Positions 1 to 14,732 of a stretch of 64,000 nt of DNA are shown piece after piece. Numbering within the stretch: the stretch's first letter is position 1; each line of letters starts with the position of its first letter. Made by a program: the position numbers and the translations under genes. This stretch comes from Morinoia aosen. Lineage: Eukaryota > Arthropoda > Malacostraca > Amphipoda > Talitridae. The stretch lies in contig CM059563.1 of NCBI GenBank assembly GCA_030386875.1, forward strand, positions 36,990,139 through 37,054,138, read 5' to 3'. Below the pieces are notes generated by a model. That model made no database searches. It saw only the letters and a list, made by a program, of their open reading frames with translations, and was not told the origin of the DNA.

Positions 1-3000
1 AAATAAAATAAAATTAATAGAGTAAACGTTAATAAAAATTCCTGGCTTACAACTAAGGAGAAAATTCACAGCTAGAATGACGACACCAATTTTTATCAGT
101 GATTGGGTTTCACTCTACTTCTAAATTCAAAGCATGCCTACAGACAGCGTCAGCCCTACTGGCAGTCAGAGCAGCAGACACAATACCGCAAGGCTTCGTA
201 TGTAAAATAAAATGAAATTAACAAAATAAACGTTAATTAAAATTCCTGACTTACAACTAAGGAGAAAATTCACAGCTAGAATGACGACACCAATTTTTAT
301 CAGTGATAAGGTTTCATTCTACTTCAAAATTCGAAGCCTGCCAACAGACAGCGTCAGCGTTACTGGCAGTCACAGCAGCAGACACAATACCGCAAGGCTT
401 CCAATGTAAAATAATATAAAATTAACAAAAGAAACGTTAATAAAAATTCCTGACTTACAACTAAGGAGAAAATTCACAGTTAGAATGACGACACGAATTT
501 TTATCGGTGGTAGGGTTTCACTCTACTTCTAAATTCGAAGCCTGCCAACAGACAGAGTCAGCTTTACTGGCAGTCACAGCAGCAGACACAATACCACAAG
601 GCTTCCTATGTAAACTAAAATAAAATTAACAAAAGAAACGTTAATAAAAGTTCTTGACTTACAACTAAGGAGAAAATTCACAGCAAGAATGACGACACCA
701 ATTTCTATCAGTGATAGGGTTTCACTCTACTTCTAAATTCGAAGCCTGCTAAAAGACAGCGTCAGCGTTACTGGCAGTCACAGCAGCAGACGCAATACCG
801 CTAGGCTTCCTAGGTAAAATAAAAAAAATTAACAAAGTAAACGTTAATAAAAATTCCTGCTTCACAACTAAGGAGAAAATTCACAGCTAGAATGACGACA
901 CCAATTTTTATCAGTGATTGGGTTTCACTCTACTTCTAAATTCGAAGCATGCCTACAGACAGCGTCAGCCCTACTGGCAGTCACAGCAGCAGACACAATA
1001 CCGCAAGGCTTCCTATGTAAAATAAAATAAAATTAACAAAAGAAACGTTAATTGAAATTCCTGACTTACAACTAAGGAGAAAATTCACAGCTAGAATGAC
1101 GACACCAATTTTTATCAGTGATAAGGTTTCATTCTACTTCAAAATTCGAAGCCTGCCAACAGACAGCGTCAGCGTTACTGGCAATCACAGCAGCAGACAC
1201 AATACCGCAGGGCTTCATATGTATAATAAAATAAAATTAATAAAAGAAACGTTAATAAAAATTTGTGAACTACAACTAAAGAGAAAATTCACAGCTTGAA
1301 TGACGACACCAATTTCTATCAGTGATAGGGTTTCACTCTACTTCTAAATTCGAAGCCTGCCAACAGTCAGCGTCAGCGTTACTGGCCGTCACAGCAGCAG
1401 ACACAATACCGCAAGGCTTGCTATGTAAAATAAAATAAAAGTAACAAAAGAAACGTTAATAAAAATTCCTGACTTAACACTAAGGAGAAAATTCACAGCT
1501 AGAATGACGACACCAATTTTTATCGGTGATAGGGTTTCACTCTACTTCTAAATTCGAAGCCTGCTTACAGTCAGCGTCAGCGTTACTGGCAGTCACAGCA
1601 GCAGACACAATACCGCAAGGCTTCCTATGTAAAAAAAAATTAACAAATAAACGTTAATAAAAATTCCTGACTTACAACTAATGAGAAAATTCACAGCTAG
1701 AATGACGACACCAATTTTTATCAGTGATAGGGTTTCACTCTACTTCTAAATTCCAAGCCTGCCAACAGACAGCATCAGCGTTACTGGCAGTCACAGCAGC
1801 AGACACAATACCGCAAGGCTTCCTATGTAAAATATAATAAAATTAACAAAAGAAACATAAATAAAAATTCCTGACTTACAACTAACGAGAAAATTCACAG
1901 CTAGAATGACGACACCAATTTTTATCAGTGATAGGGTTTCACTCTACTTCTAAATTCGAATCCTGCAAACAGACAGCATCAGCGTTACTGGCAGCCACAG
2001 CAGCAGACACAATACCGCAAGGCTTCCTATGTAAAATAAAATAAAATTAACAAAAGAAACGTTAATGAAAATTCCTGACTTACAACTAAGGAGAAAATTC
2101 ACAGATAGCATGACGACACCAATTTTTATCAGTGATAGGGTTTCACTCTACTTCTAAATTCGAAGCCTGCCAACAGACAGCGTCAGCGTTACTGGCAGTC
2201 ACAGCAGCAGACACAATACCGCAAGGCTTCCTATGTAAAATAAAATAATAAAAGAAACGATAATAAAAATTCCTGACTTACAACTAAAGAGAAAATTCAC
2301 AGCTAGAATGACGACACCCATTTTTATCAGTGATATGGTTTCACTCTACTTCTAAATTCGAAGCCTGGCAACTGTCAGCGTCAGCGTTACTGGCGGTCAC
2401 AGCAGCAGACACAATACCGCAAGGCTTCCTATGTAAAATAAAATAAAATTAACAAAAGAAACGTTAATAAAAATTCCTGACTTACAACTAATTTCAAAAT
2501 TCACAGGTAGAATGACGACACCAATTTTTTTCAGTGATAGGGTTTCACTCTAATTCTAAATTCGAAGCCTGCCAACAGACAACGTCAGCGTTACTGGTAT
2601 TCACAGCACAAGACACAATACCGCAAGGCTTCCTATGTAAAATCAAATAAAATTAACAAATGAAACGTTAATAAAAATTCCTGACATACAACTAAGGAGA
2701 AAATTCACAGCTAGAATGACGACACCAATTTTTATCATTGATAGGCTTTCACTCTACTTCTGAATTCGACGCCTGCCAACAGTCAGCGTCAGCGTTACTG
2801 GCAGTCACAGCAGCAGAGACAATTCCGCAAGGCTTCCTATGTAAAATAAAATAAAATTAACAAAAGATACGTTAATAAAAATTCCTGACTTACAACTAAG
2901 AAAAAAATTCACAGCTAGAATGACGACACCAATTTTTATTAGTGATACGGTTTCACTCTACTTCTAAATTCGAAGCCTGCCAACAGACAGCGTCAGCGTT

Positions 3001-6000
3001 ACTGGCAGTCACAGCAGCAGACGCAATACCGCAAGGCTTTCTATGTATAATAAAATAAAATTAGGAAAAAAAAACGTTAATAAAAAGTCCTGACATTCAA
3101 CTAAAGAGAAAATTCAAAGCTAGAATGACGATACCAATTTTTATCAGTGATAGGGTTTCACTCTACTTCTAAATTCGAAGCCCGCCAACAGTCAGCGTCA
3201 GCGTTACTGGCAGTCACAGCAGCAGAGACAATACCGCAAGGCTTCCTATGTAAAATAAAATAAAATTAACAAAAGATACGGTAATACAAATTCCTGACTT
3301 ACAACTAAGAAGAAAATTCACAGCTAGAATGACGACACCAATTTTTATCAGTGATAGGGTTTCACTCTACTTCTAAATTTGAAGCCTGCCAACAGACAGC
3401 GTCAGCGTTACTGGCAGTCACAGCAGCAGACACAATACCGCAAGGCTTCCAATGTAAAATAAAATTAATAAAAGAAACGGTAATAAATATTCCTGACTTA
3501 CAACTAAAGAGAAAATTCACAGCTAGAATGACGACACCAATTTTTATCAGTGATTGGGTTTCACTCTACTTCTAAATTCGAAGCCTGGCAACTGTCAGCG
3601 TCAGCGTTACTGGCGGTCAAAGCAGCAGACACAATACCGCAAGGCTTTCTATGTAAAATAAAATAAAATTACCAAAGGAAACGTTAATAAAAATTCCTGA
3701 CTTACAACCAATTACAAAATTCACAGGTAGAATGACGACACCAATTTTTTTCAGTGATAGGGTTTCACTCTAATTCTAAATTCGAAGCCTGCCAACAGAC
3801 AACGTCAGCGTTACTGGCATTCACAGCAGCAGACACAATACTGCAAGGCTTCCTATGTAAAATCAAATAAAATTAACAAAAGAAACGGTAATAAAAATTC
3901 CTGACTTACAACTAATGAGAAAATTCACAGCTAGAATGACGACACCAATTTTTATCATTGATAGGGTTTCACTCTGCTTCTAAATTCGAAGCCTGGCAAC
4001 TGTCAGCGTCAGCGTTACTGGCGGTCACAGCAGCAGACACAATACCGCAAGGCTTCCTATGTAAAATCAAATAAAATTAACAAAAGAAACGTTAATAAAA
4101 ATTCCTGACTTACAACTAAGGAGAAAATTCACAGCTAGAATGACGACACCAATTTTTATCAGTGATACGGTTTCACTCTACTTCTAAATTCGAAGCCTGC
4201 CAACAGACAGCGTCAGCGTTACTGGCAGTCACAGCAGCAGACGCAATACCGCAAGGCTTCCTATGTATAATAAAATAAAATTAATATAAAAACGTTAATA
4301 AAAATTCCTGCCTTACAACTAATGAGAAAATTCAAAGCTAGAATGACGACACAAATTTTTATCAGTGATAGGGTTTCACTTTACTTCTAAATTCAAAGCC
4401 TGCCAACAGTCAGCTTCAGCGTTACTGGCAGTCACAGCAGCAGAGACAATACCGCAAGGCTTCCTATGTAAAATAAAATAAAATTAACCAAAGATACGTT
4501 GATAAAAATTCCTGACCTACAACTAAGAAGAAAATTCACAGCTAGAATGACGACACCAATTTTTATCAGTAAAATGGTTTCACTCTACTTATAAATTCGA
4601 AGCCTGCCAACAGACAGCGTCAGCGTTACTGGCAGTCACAGCAGCAGACACAATACCGCAAGGCTTCCTATGTAAAATAAATAAAATTAACAAAAGAAAC
4701 GTTAATACAAATTCATGACCTACAACAAAGAAGAAAATTCACAGCTAGAATGACGACACCAATTTTTATCAGTGATTGAGTTTCATTCTACTTCTAAATT
4801 CGAAGCCTGCCAACAGTCAGCGTCAGCGTTACTGGCAGTCACAGCAGCAGAGATAATACCGCAAGGCTTTCTATGTAAAATAAAATAAAATTAACAAAAG
4901 ATACGTTGATAAAAATTCCTGACCTACAACTAAGAAGAAAATTCACAGCTAGAATGACGACACCAATTTTTATCAGTGAAAGGGTTTCACTCTACTTATA
5001 AATTCGAAGCCTGCCAACAGACAGCGTCAGCGTTACTGGCAGTCACAGCAGCAAACACAATACCGCAAGGCTTCCTATGTAAAAGAAAATAAAATTTACA
5101 AAAGAAACGTTAATAAAAATTCATGACTTACAACAAAGAAGAAAATTCACAGCTGGAACGACGACACCAATTTTGATCAGTGATTGGGTTTCACTCTACT
5201 TTTACATTCGAAGCCTTCCAACAGACAGCGTCAGCGTTACTGGCAGTCACAGCAGCAGACACAATACCGCAAGGCTTCCTATGTAGAAAAAATTAACAAA
5301 AGAAACGTTAATAAAAATTCCTGACTTACAACTAAAGAGAAAAGTCACAGCTAGAATGACGACACTAATTTTTATCAGTGATAGGGTTTCACTCTATTTC
5401 TGAATTCGAAGCCTGCCAACAGTCAGCGTCAGCGTTACTGGCAGTCACAGCAGCAGACACAACACCGCCCGGCTTCCTATGTAAAATAAAAAAAATAAAC
5501 ACAAGTAAAGTTAATAATAATTATTGACTTAAAACTAAGGAGAAAATTCACAGCTAGAATGACGACACCAATTTTTATCAGTGATAGTGTTTCACTCTAC
5601 TTCTAAATTCGAAGCCTGCCATCAGACAGCGTCAGCGTTACTGGCATTCACAGCAGCAGACACAATACCGCAAGGCTTCCTATGAAAAAAAAAAAATAAA
5701 TTTAAAAAAAGAAACGTAAATAAAAATTCCTTTCTTACAACTAAGGAGAAAATTTAGAGCTAGAATGACGACACCAATTTTTATCAGTGATAGTGTTTCA
5801 CTCTACTTCTAAATTCGAAGGCTGCCAACAGACAGCCTCAGCGTTACTGGCAGTCACAGCAGCAGACACAATACCGCGAGGCTTCCTATGTAAAATAAAA
5901 CAAAATTTACAACAGAAACGTTAATCAAAATTCCTGACTCACAACTAAAGAAAAAATTCACAGCTAGAATGACGACACCAATTTTTATCAGTGACAGGGT

Positions 6001-9000
6001 TTCACTCTACTTCTCTATTCGAAGCCTGATAACAGACAGCGTCAGCGTTACTGGCAGTCACAGCAGCAGACACAATACCACAGAGCTTCCTTTGTAAAAT
6101 AAAATTTTCAGAAGAAACGTTAATAATAATTCCTGACTTACAACTAAGGAGAAATTTCACAGCTAGAATGACGACACCAATTTTAATCAGTGATTGGGTT
6201 TCACTCTACTTCTAAATTCGAAGCCTGCCAACAGACGGCGTCAGCGTTACTGGCAGTCACTGCAGCAGACACAATACCGCAAGGCTTCCTATGTAAAAAA
6301 AATTAACAAAAGAAACGTTAAAAAAAATTCCTGACTTACATCTAAGGAGAAAATTAACAGCTAGAATGACAACACTAATTTTTATCAGTGATAGGGTTTC
6401 ACTCTACTTCTAAATTCAAAGCCTGCCAACAGACAGCGTCAGCGTTACTGGCAGTCACAGCAGCAGACACAATACCGCAAGGCTTCCTATGTAAAATGAA
6501 ATAAAATTAACAAAAGAAACGTTAATAAAAATTCCTTACTTACAACTAAGAGAAAATTCACAGCTAGAATGACGATACCAATTTTTATCAGTGATAGGGT
6601 TTCACTCTACTTCTAAATTCGAAGCCTGCCAACAGACAGCGTCAGCGTTACTTGCAGTCACAGTAGCAGACACAATACCGCAAGGCTTCCTATGTAAAAT
6701 AAAATAATATTAACAGAAGAAACGTTAATAAAAATTCCTGACTTACAACTAATGAGAAAATTCACAGCTAGAATGACGACACCAATTTTTATCAGTGATA
6801 GGGTTTCACTCTACTTCTAAATTCGAAGACTGGCAACTGTCAGCGTCAGCGTTACTGGCGGTCACAGCAGCAGACACAATACCGCAAGGCTTCCTTGTAA
6901 AATCAAATACAATTAACAAAAGAAACGTTAATAAAAATTCCTGACTTACAACTAAGGAGAAAATTTGCGGCTAGAATGACGACACTAATTTTTATCAGTG
7001 ATTAGGTTTCACTCTACTTCTAATTCGAAGCCTGCCAACAGACAGCGTCAGCGTTACTGGCAGTCACAGCAGCAAACACAATACCGCAAGGCTTCCTAGG
7101 TAAAATAAAAAAATTTTAATAAAAGAAACGTTAATAAAAATTCCTGACTTACAACTGAGGAGAAAATTCACAGGTAGAACGGCGACCCCAGTTTTTATCA
7201 TTGATAGGGTTTCACTCTACTTCTAAATTCGACGCCTGCCAACAGTCAGCGTCAGCGTTACTGGCAGTCACAGCAGCAGAGACAATACCGCAAGGCTTCC
7301 TATGTAAAATAAAATAAAATTAACAAAAGATACGTTCATTAAAATTCATGACTTACAACTGAGAAGAAAATTCACAGCTGGAATGACGACATCAATTTTT
7401 ATCAGTGATACGGTTTCACTCTACTTCTAAATTCGAAGCCTGCCAACAGACAGCGTCAGCGTTACTGGCAGTCACAGCAGCAGACGCAATACCGCAAGGC
7501 TTCATATGTTTAATAAAATAAAATCAATAAAAGAAACGTTAACAAAAATTCCTGACTTACAACTAAAGTGAAAATTCACAGCTAGAATGACGACACCAAT
7601 TTTTATCAGTGATAGGGTTTCACTCTACTTCTAAATTCGAAGCCTGCTAAAAGACAGCGTCAGCGTTACTGACAGTCACAGCAGCAGACGCAATACCGCT
7701 AGGCTTCCTAGGTAAAATAAAAAAAATTAACAAAGTAAACGTTAATAAAAATTCCTGCTTCACAACTAAGGAGAAAATTCACAGCTAGAATGACGACACC
7801 AATTTTTATCAGTGATTGGGTTTCACTCTACTTCTAAATTCGAAGCATGCCTACAGACAGCGTCAGCCCTACTGGCAGTCACAGCAGCAGACACAATACC
7901 GCAAGGCTTCCTATGTAAAATAAAATAAAATTAACAAAAGAAACGTTAATTGAAATTCCTGACTTACAACTAAGGAGAAAATTCACAGCTAGAATGACGA
8001 CACCAATTTTTATCAGTGATAAGGTTTCATTCTACTTCAAAATTCGAAGCCTGCCAACAGACAGCGTCAGCGTTACTGGCAATCACAGCAGCAGACACAA
8101 TACCGCAGGGCTTCATATGTATAATAAAATAAAATTAATAAAAGAAACGTTAATAAAAATTTGTGAACTACAACTAAAGAGAAAATTCACAGCTTGAATG
8201 ACGACAGCAATTTCTATCAGTGATAGGGTTTCACTCTACTTCTAAATTCGAAGCCTGCCAACAGTCAGCGTCAGCGTTACTGGCCGTCACAGCAGCAGAC
8301 ACAATACCGCAAGGCTTCCTATGTAAAATAAAATAAAAGTAACAAAAGAAACGTTAATAAAAATTCCTGACTTACAACTAAGGAGAAAATTCACAGCTAG
8401 AATGACGACACCAATTTTTATCGGTGATAGGGTTTCACTCTACTTCTAAATTCGAAGCCTGCTTACAGTCAGCGTCAGCGTTACTGGCAGTCACAGCAGC
8501 AGACACAATACCGCAAGGCTTCCTATGTAAAAAAAAATTAACAAATAAACGTTAATAAAAATTCCTGACTTACAACTAATGAGAAAATTCACAGCTAGAA
8601 TGACGACACCAATTTTTATCAGTGATAGGGTTTCACTCTACTTCTAAATTCCAAGCCTGCCAACAGACAGCATCAGCGTTACTGGCAGTCACAGCAGCAG
8701 ACACAATACCGCAAGGCTTCCTATGTAAAATATAATAAAATTAACAAAAGAAACATAAATAAAAATTCCTGACTTACAACTAACGAGAAAATTCACAGCT
8801 AGAATGACGACACCAATTTTTATCAGTGATAGGGTTTCACTCTACTTCTAAATTCGAATCCTGCAAACAGACAGCATCAGCGTTACTGGCAGCCACAGCA
8901 GCAGACACAATACCGCAAGGCTTCCTATGTAAAATAAAATAAAATTAACAAAAGAAACGTTAATGAAAATTCCTGACTTACAACTAAGGAGAAAATTCAC

Positions 9001-9060
9001 AGATAGCATGACGACACCAATTTTTATCAGTGATAGGGTTTCACTCTACTTCTAAATTCG

Positions 9061-12000
9061 AAGCCTGCCAAAAGACAGCTTCAGCGTTACTGGCAGTCAC
9101 AACAGCAGACACAATACCGAATGGATTCCTATGTAAAATAAAATAAAATTAACAAAAGAGACGTTAATAAAATTTCCTGACTTACAACTAAGGAGAAAAT
9201 TCACAGCTAGAATGACGACACCAATTTTTATCAGTGATAGGGTTTCACTCTACTTCTAAATTCGAAGCCTGCCAACAGACAGCGTCAGCGTTACTGGCAG
9301 TCACAGCAGCAGACACAATACCGCAAGGCTTCCTATGTAAAATAAAATTAAATTAACAAAAGAAACGTTATTAAAAATTCCTGACTTACAACTCAGGATA
9401 AAATTCACAGTTAGAATGACGACACGAATTTTTATCGGTGATAGGGTTTCACTCTACTTCTAAATTCGAAGCCTGCCAACAGACAGCGTCAGCGTTAATG
9501 GCAGTCACAGCAGCAGACACAAAACCGCAAGGCTTCCTATGTAATATAAAATGAAATTAACAAAAGAAACGGTAAAAAAAATTCCTGACCTACCACTAAG
9601 AAGAAATTTCACAGCTAGAATGACGACACCAATTTTAGTCAGTGATTGGGTTTCACTCTACTTCTAAATTCGAAGCCTGCCAACAGACAGCGTCAGCGTT
9701 ACTGGCAGTCACAGCAGCAGACACAATACCGCAAGGCTTCCTATGTAATATAAAAAATAATTAACAAAAGAAACGTTAATAAAAATTCCTGACTTACAAC
9801 TAAGAAGAAATTTCACAGCTAGAATGACGACTCCAATTTTAATCAGTGATTGGGTTTCACTCTACTTCTAAATTCGATGCCTGCCAACAGACGGCGTCAG
9901 CGTTACTGGCAGTCACTGCAGCAGGCACAATACCGCAAGGCTTCCTATGTAAAAAAAAATTAACAAAAGAAACGTTAAAGAAAATTCCTGACTTACATCT
10001 AAGGAGAAAATTAAGAGCTAGAATGAAGACACTAATTTTTATCAGTGATAGGGTTTCACTCTACTTCTAAATTCGAAGCCTGCCAACAGACAGCGTCAGC
10101 GTTACTGGCAGTCACAGCAGCAGACACAATACCGCAAGGCTTCCCATGTAAAATAAAATAAAATTAACAAAAGAAACGTTAATGAAAATTCCTGACTTAC
10201 AACTAATAAGAAAATTCACAGCTAGAATGACGACACCAATTTTTATCAGTGATAGGGTTTCACTCTACTTCTAAATTCGAAGCCTGGCAACTGTCAGCGT
10301 CAGCGCTACTGGCGGTCACAGCAGCAGACACAATACCGCAAGGCTTCCTATATAAAATCAAATAAAATTAACAAAAGATACGTTAATAAAAATTCCTGAC
10401 TTACAACTAATAAGAAAATTCACAGCTAGAATGACGACACCAATTTTTATCAGTGATAGGGTTTCACTCTACTTCTAAATTCGAAGCCTGCCAACAGACA
10501 GCGTCAACGTTACTGGCAGTCACAGCAGCAGACACAATACCGCAAGGCTTCCTATGTAAAATAAAATAATAAAAGAAACGATAATAAAAATACCTGACTT
10601 ACAACTAAAGAGAAAATTCACAGCTAGAATGACGACACCCATTTTTATCAGTGATATGGTTTCACTCTACTTCTAAATTCGAAGCCTGGCAACTGTCAGC
10701 GTCAGCGTTACTGGCGGTCACAGCAGCAGACACAATACCGCAAGGCTTCCTATGTAAAATAAAATAAAATTAACAAAATAAACGTTAATAAAAATTCCTG
10801 ACTTACAACTAATTTCAAAATTCACAGGTAGGATGACGACACCAATTTTTTTCAGTGATAGGGTTTCACTCTACTTCTAAATTCGAAGCCTGCCAAAAGA
10901 CAGCTTCAGCGTTACTGGCAGTCACAACAGCAGACACAATACCGAATGGATTCCTATGTAAAATAAAATAAAATTAACAAAAGAGACGTTAATAAAATTT
11001 CCTGACTTACAACTAAGGAGAAAATTCACAGCTAGAATGACGACACCAATTTTTATCAGTGATAGGGTTTCACTCTACTTCTAAATTCGAAGCCTGCCAA
11101 CAGACAGCGTCAGCGTTACTGGCAGTCACAGCAGCAGACACAATACCGCAAGGCTTCCTATGTAAAATAAAATTAAATTAACAAAAGAAACGTTATTAAA
11201 AATTCCTGACTTACAACTCAGGATAAAATTCACAGTTAGAATGACGACACGAATTTTTATCGGTGATAGGGTTTCACTCTACTTCTAAATTCGAAGCCTG
11301 CCAACAGACAGCGTCAGCGTTAATGGCAGTCACAGCAGCAGACACAAAACCGCAAGGCTTCCTATGTAATATAAAATGAAATTAACAAAAGAAACGGTAA
11401 AAAAAATTCCTGACCTACCACTAAGAAGAAATTTCACAGCTAGAATGACGACACCAATTTTAGTCAGTGATTGGGTTTCACTCTACTTCTAAATTCGAAG
11501 CCTGCCAACAGACAGCATCAGCGTTACTGGCAGTCACAGCAGCAGACACAATACCGCAAGGCTTCCTATGTAAAATATAATAAAATTAACAAAAGAAACA
11601 TAAATAAAAATTCCTGACTTACAACTAACGAGAAAATTCACAGCTAGAATGACGACACCAATTTTTATCAGTGATAGGGTTTCACTCTACTTCTAAATTC
11701 GAATCCTGCAAACAGACAGCATCAGCGTTACTGGCAGCCACAGCAGCAGACACAATACCGCAAGGCTTCCTATGTAAAATAAAATAAAATTAACAAAAGA
11801 AACGTTAATGAAAATTCCTGACTTACAACTAAGGAGAAAATTCACAGATAGCATGACGACACCAATTTTTATCAGTGATAGGGTTTCACTCTACTTCTAA
11901 ATTCGAAGCCTGCCAAAAGACAGCTTCAGCGTTACTGGCAGTCACAACAGCAGACACAATACCGAATGGATTCCTATGTAAAATAAAATAAAATTAACAA

Positions 12001-14732
12001 AAGAGACGTTAATAAAATTTCCTGACTTACAACTAAGGAGAAAATTCACAGCTAGAATGACGACACCAATTTTTATCAGTGATAGGGTTTCACTCTACTT
12101 CTAAATTCGAAGCCTGCCAACAGACAGCGTCAGCGTTACTGGCAGTCACAGCAGCAGACACAATACCGCAAGGCTTCCTATGTAAAATAAAATTAAATTA
12201 ACAAAAGAAACGTTATTAAAAATTCCTGACTTACAACTCAGGATAAAATTCACAGTTAGAATGACGACACGAATTTTTATCGGTGATAGGGTTTCACTCT
12301 ACTTCTAAATTCGAAGCCTGCCAACAGACAGCGTCAGCGTTAATGGCAGTCAGAGCAGCAGACACAAAACCGCAAGGCTTCCTATGTAATATAAAATGAA
12401 ATTAACAAAAGAAACGGTAAAAAAAATTCCTGACCTACCACTAAGAAGAAATTTCACAGCTAGAATGACGACACCAATTTTAGTCAGTGATTGGGTTTCA
12501 CTCTACTTCTAAATTCGAAGCCTGCCAACAGACAGCATCAGCGTTACTGGCAGTCACAGCAGCAGACACAATACCGCAAGGCTTCCTATGTAAAATATAA
12601 TAAAATTAACAAAAGAAACATAAATAAAAATTCCTGACTTACAACTAACGAGAAAATTCACAGCTAGAATGACGACACCAATTTTTATCAGTGATAGGGT
12701 TTCACACTACTTCTAAATTCGAATCCTGCAAACAGACAGCATCAGCGTTACTGGCAGCCACAGCAGCAGACACAATACCGCAAGGCTTCCTATGTAAAAT
12801 AAAATAAAATTAACAAAAGAAACGTTAATGAAAATTCCTGACTTACAACTAAGGAGAAAATTCACAGATAGCATGACGACACCAATTTTTATCAGTGATA
12901 GGGTTTCACTCTACTTCTAAATTCGAAGCCTGCCAAAAGACAGCTTCAGCGTTACTGGCAGTCACAACAGCAGACACAATACCGAATGGATTCCTATGTA
13001 AAATAAAATAAAATTAACAAAAGAGACGTTAATAAAATTTCCTGACTTACAACTAAGGAGAAAATTCACAGCTAGAATGACGACACCAATTTTTATCAGT
13101 GATAGGGTTTCACTCTACTTCTAAATTCGAAGCCTGCCAACAGACAGCGTCAGCGTTACTGGCAGTCACAGCAGCAGACACAATACCGCAAGGCTTCCTA
13201 TGTAAAATAAAATTAAATTAACAAAAGAAACGTTATTAAAAATTCCTGACTTACAACTCAGGATAAAATTCACAGTTAGAATGACGACACGAATTTTTAT
13301 CGGTGATAGGGTTTCACTCTACTTCTAAATTCGAAGCCTGCCAACAGACAGCGTCAGCGTTAATGGCAGTCACAGCAGCAGACACAAAACCGCAAGGCTT
13401 CCTATGTAATATAAAATGAAATTAACAAAAGAAACGGTAAAAAAAATTCCTGACCTACCACTAAGAAGAAATTTCACAGCTAGAATGACGACACCAATTT
13501 TAGTCAGTGATTGGGTTTCACTCTACTTCTAAATTCGAAGCCTGCCAACAGACAGCGTCAGCGTTACTGGCAGTCACAGCAGCAGACACAATACCGCAAG
13601 GCTTCCTATGTAATATAAAAAATAATTAACAAAAGAAACGTTAATAAAAATTCCTGACTTACAACTAAGAAGAAATTTCACAGCTAGAATGACGACTCCA
13701 ATTTTAATCAGTGATTGGGTTTCACTCTACTTCTAAATTCGATGCCTGCCAACAGACGGCGTCAGCGTTACTGGCAGTCACTGCAGCAGACACAATACCG
13801 CAAGGCTTCCTATGTAAAAAAAAATTAACAAAAGAAACGTTAAAGAAAATTCCTGACTTACATCTAAGGAGAAAATTAAGAGCTAGAATGAAGACACTAA
13901 TTTTTATCAGTGATAGGGTTTCACTCTACTTCTAAATTCGAAGCCTGCCAACAGACAGCGTCAGCGTTACTGGCAGTCACAGCAGCAGACACAATACCGC
14001 AAGGCTTCCCATGTAAAATAAAATAAAATTAACAAAAGAAACGTTAATGAAAATTCCTGACTTACAACTAATAAGAAAATTCACAGCTAGAATGACGACA
14101 CCAATTTTTATCAGTGATAGGGTTTCACTCTACTTCTAAATTCGAAGCCTGGCAACTGTCAGCGTCAGCGCTACTGGCGGTCACAGCAGCAGACACAATA
14201 CCGCAAGGCTTCCTATATAAAATCAAATAAAATTAACAAAAGATACGTTAATAAAAATTCCTGACTTACAACTAATAAGAAAATTCACAGCTAGAATGAC
14301 GACACCAATTTTTATCAGTGATAGGGTTTCACTCTACTTCTAAATTCGAAGCCTGCCAACAGACAGCGTCAACGTTACTGGCAGTCACAGCAGCAGACAC
14401 AATACCGCAAGGCTTCCTATGTAAAATAAAATAATAAAAGAAACGATAATAAAAATTCCTGACTTACAACTAAAGAGAAAATTCACAGCTAGAATGACGA
14501 CACCCATTTTTATCAGTGATATGGTTTCACTCTACTTCTAAATTCGAAGCCTGGCAACTGTCAGCGTCAGCGTTACTGGCGGTCACAGCAGCAGACACAA
14601 TACCGCAAGGCTTCCTATGTAAAATAAAATAAAATTAACAAAAGAAACGTTAATAAAAATTCCTGACTTACAACTAATTTCAAAATTCACAGGTAGAATG
14701 ACGACACCAATTTTTTTCAGTGATAGGGTTTC
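9061..14732. repeat. Higher-order satellite block: 1.02 kb five-monomer unit inside a 3.87 kb duplication
   Basis: A diagnostic variant (gcctgccaaaagacagcttc followed by accgaatggattcc) occurs near 9066, 10893, 11911 and 12931; the last three are 1018-1020 bases apart, or five monomers. Within each step the same ordered variants return: a taaaattaaattaac linker, a cagttagaatgacgacacgaa copy, a tttagtcagtgattggg copy and a gaatcctgcaaacagac copy. The stretch 9061-10866 is repeated at about 12929-14732 (offset ~3865). This is the expected product of unequal exchange or replication slippage of whole blocks. Confidence 0.85.
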
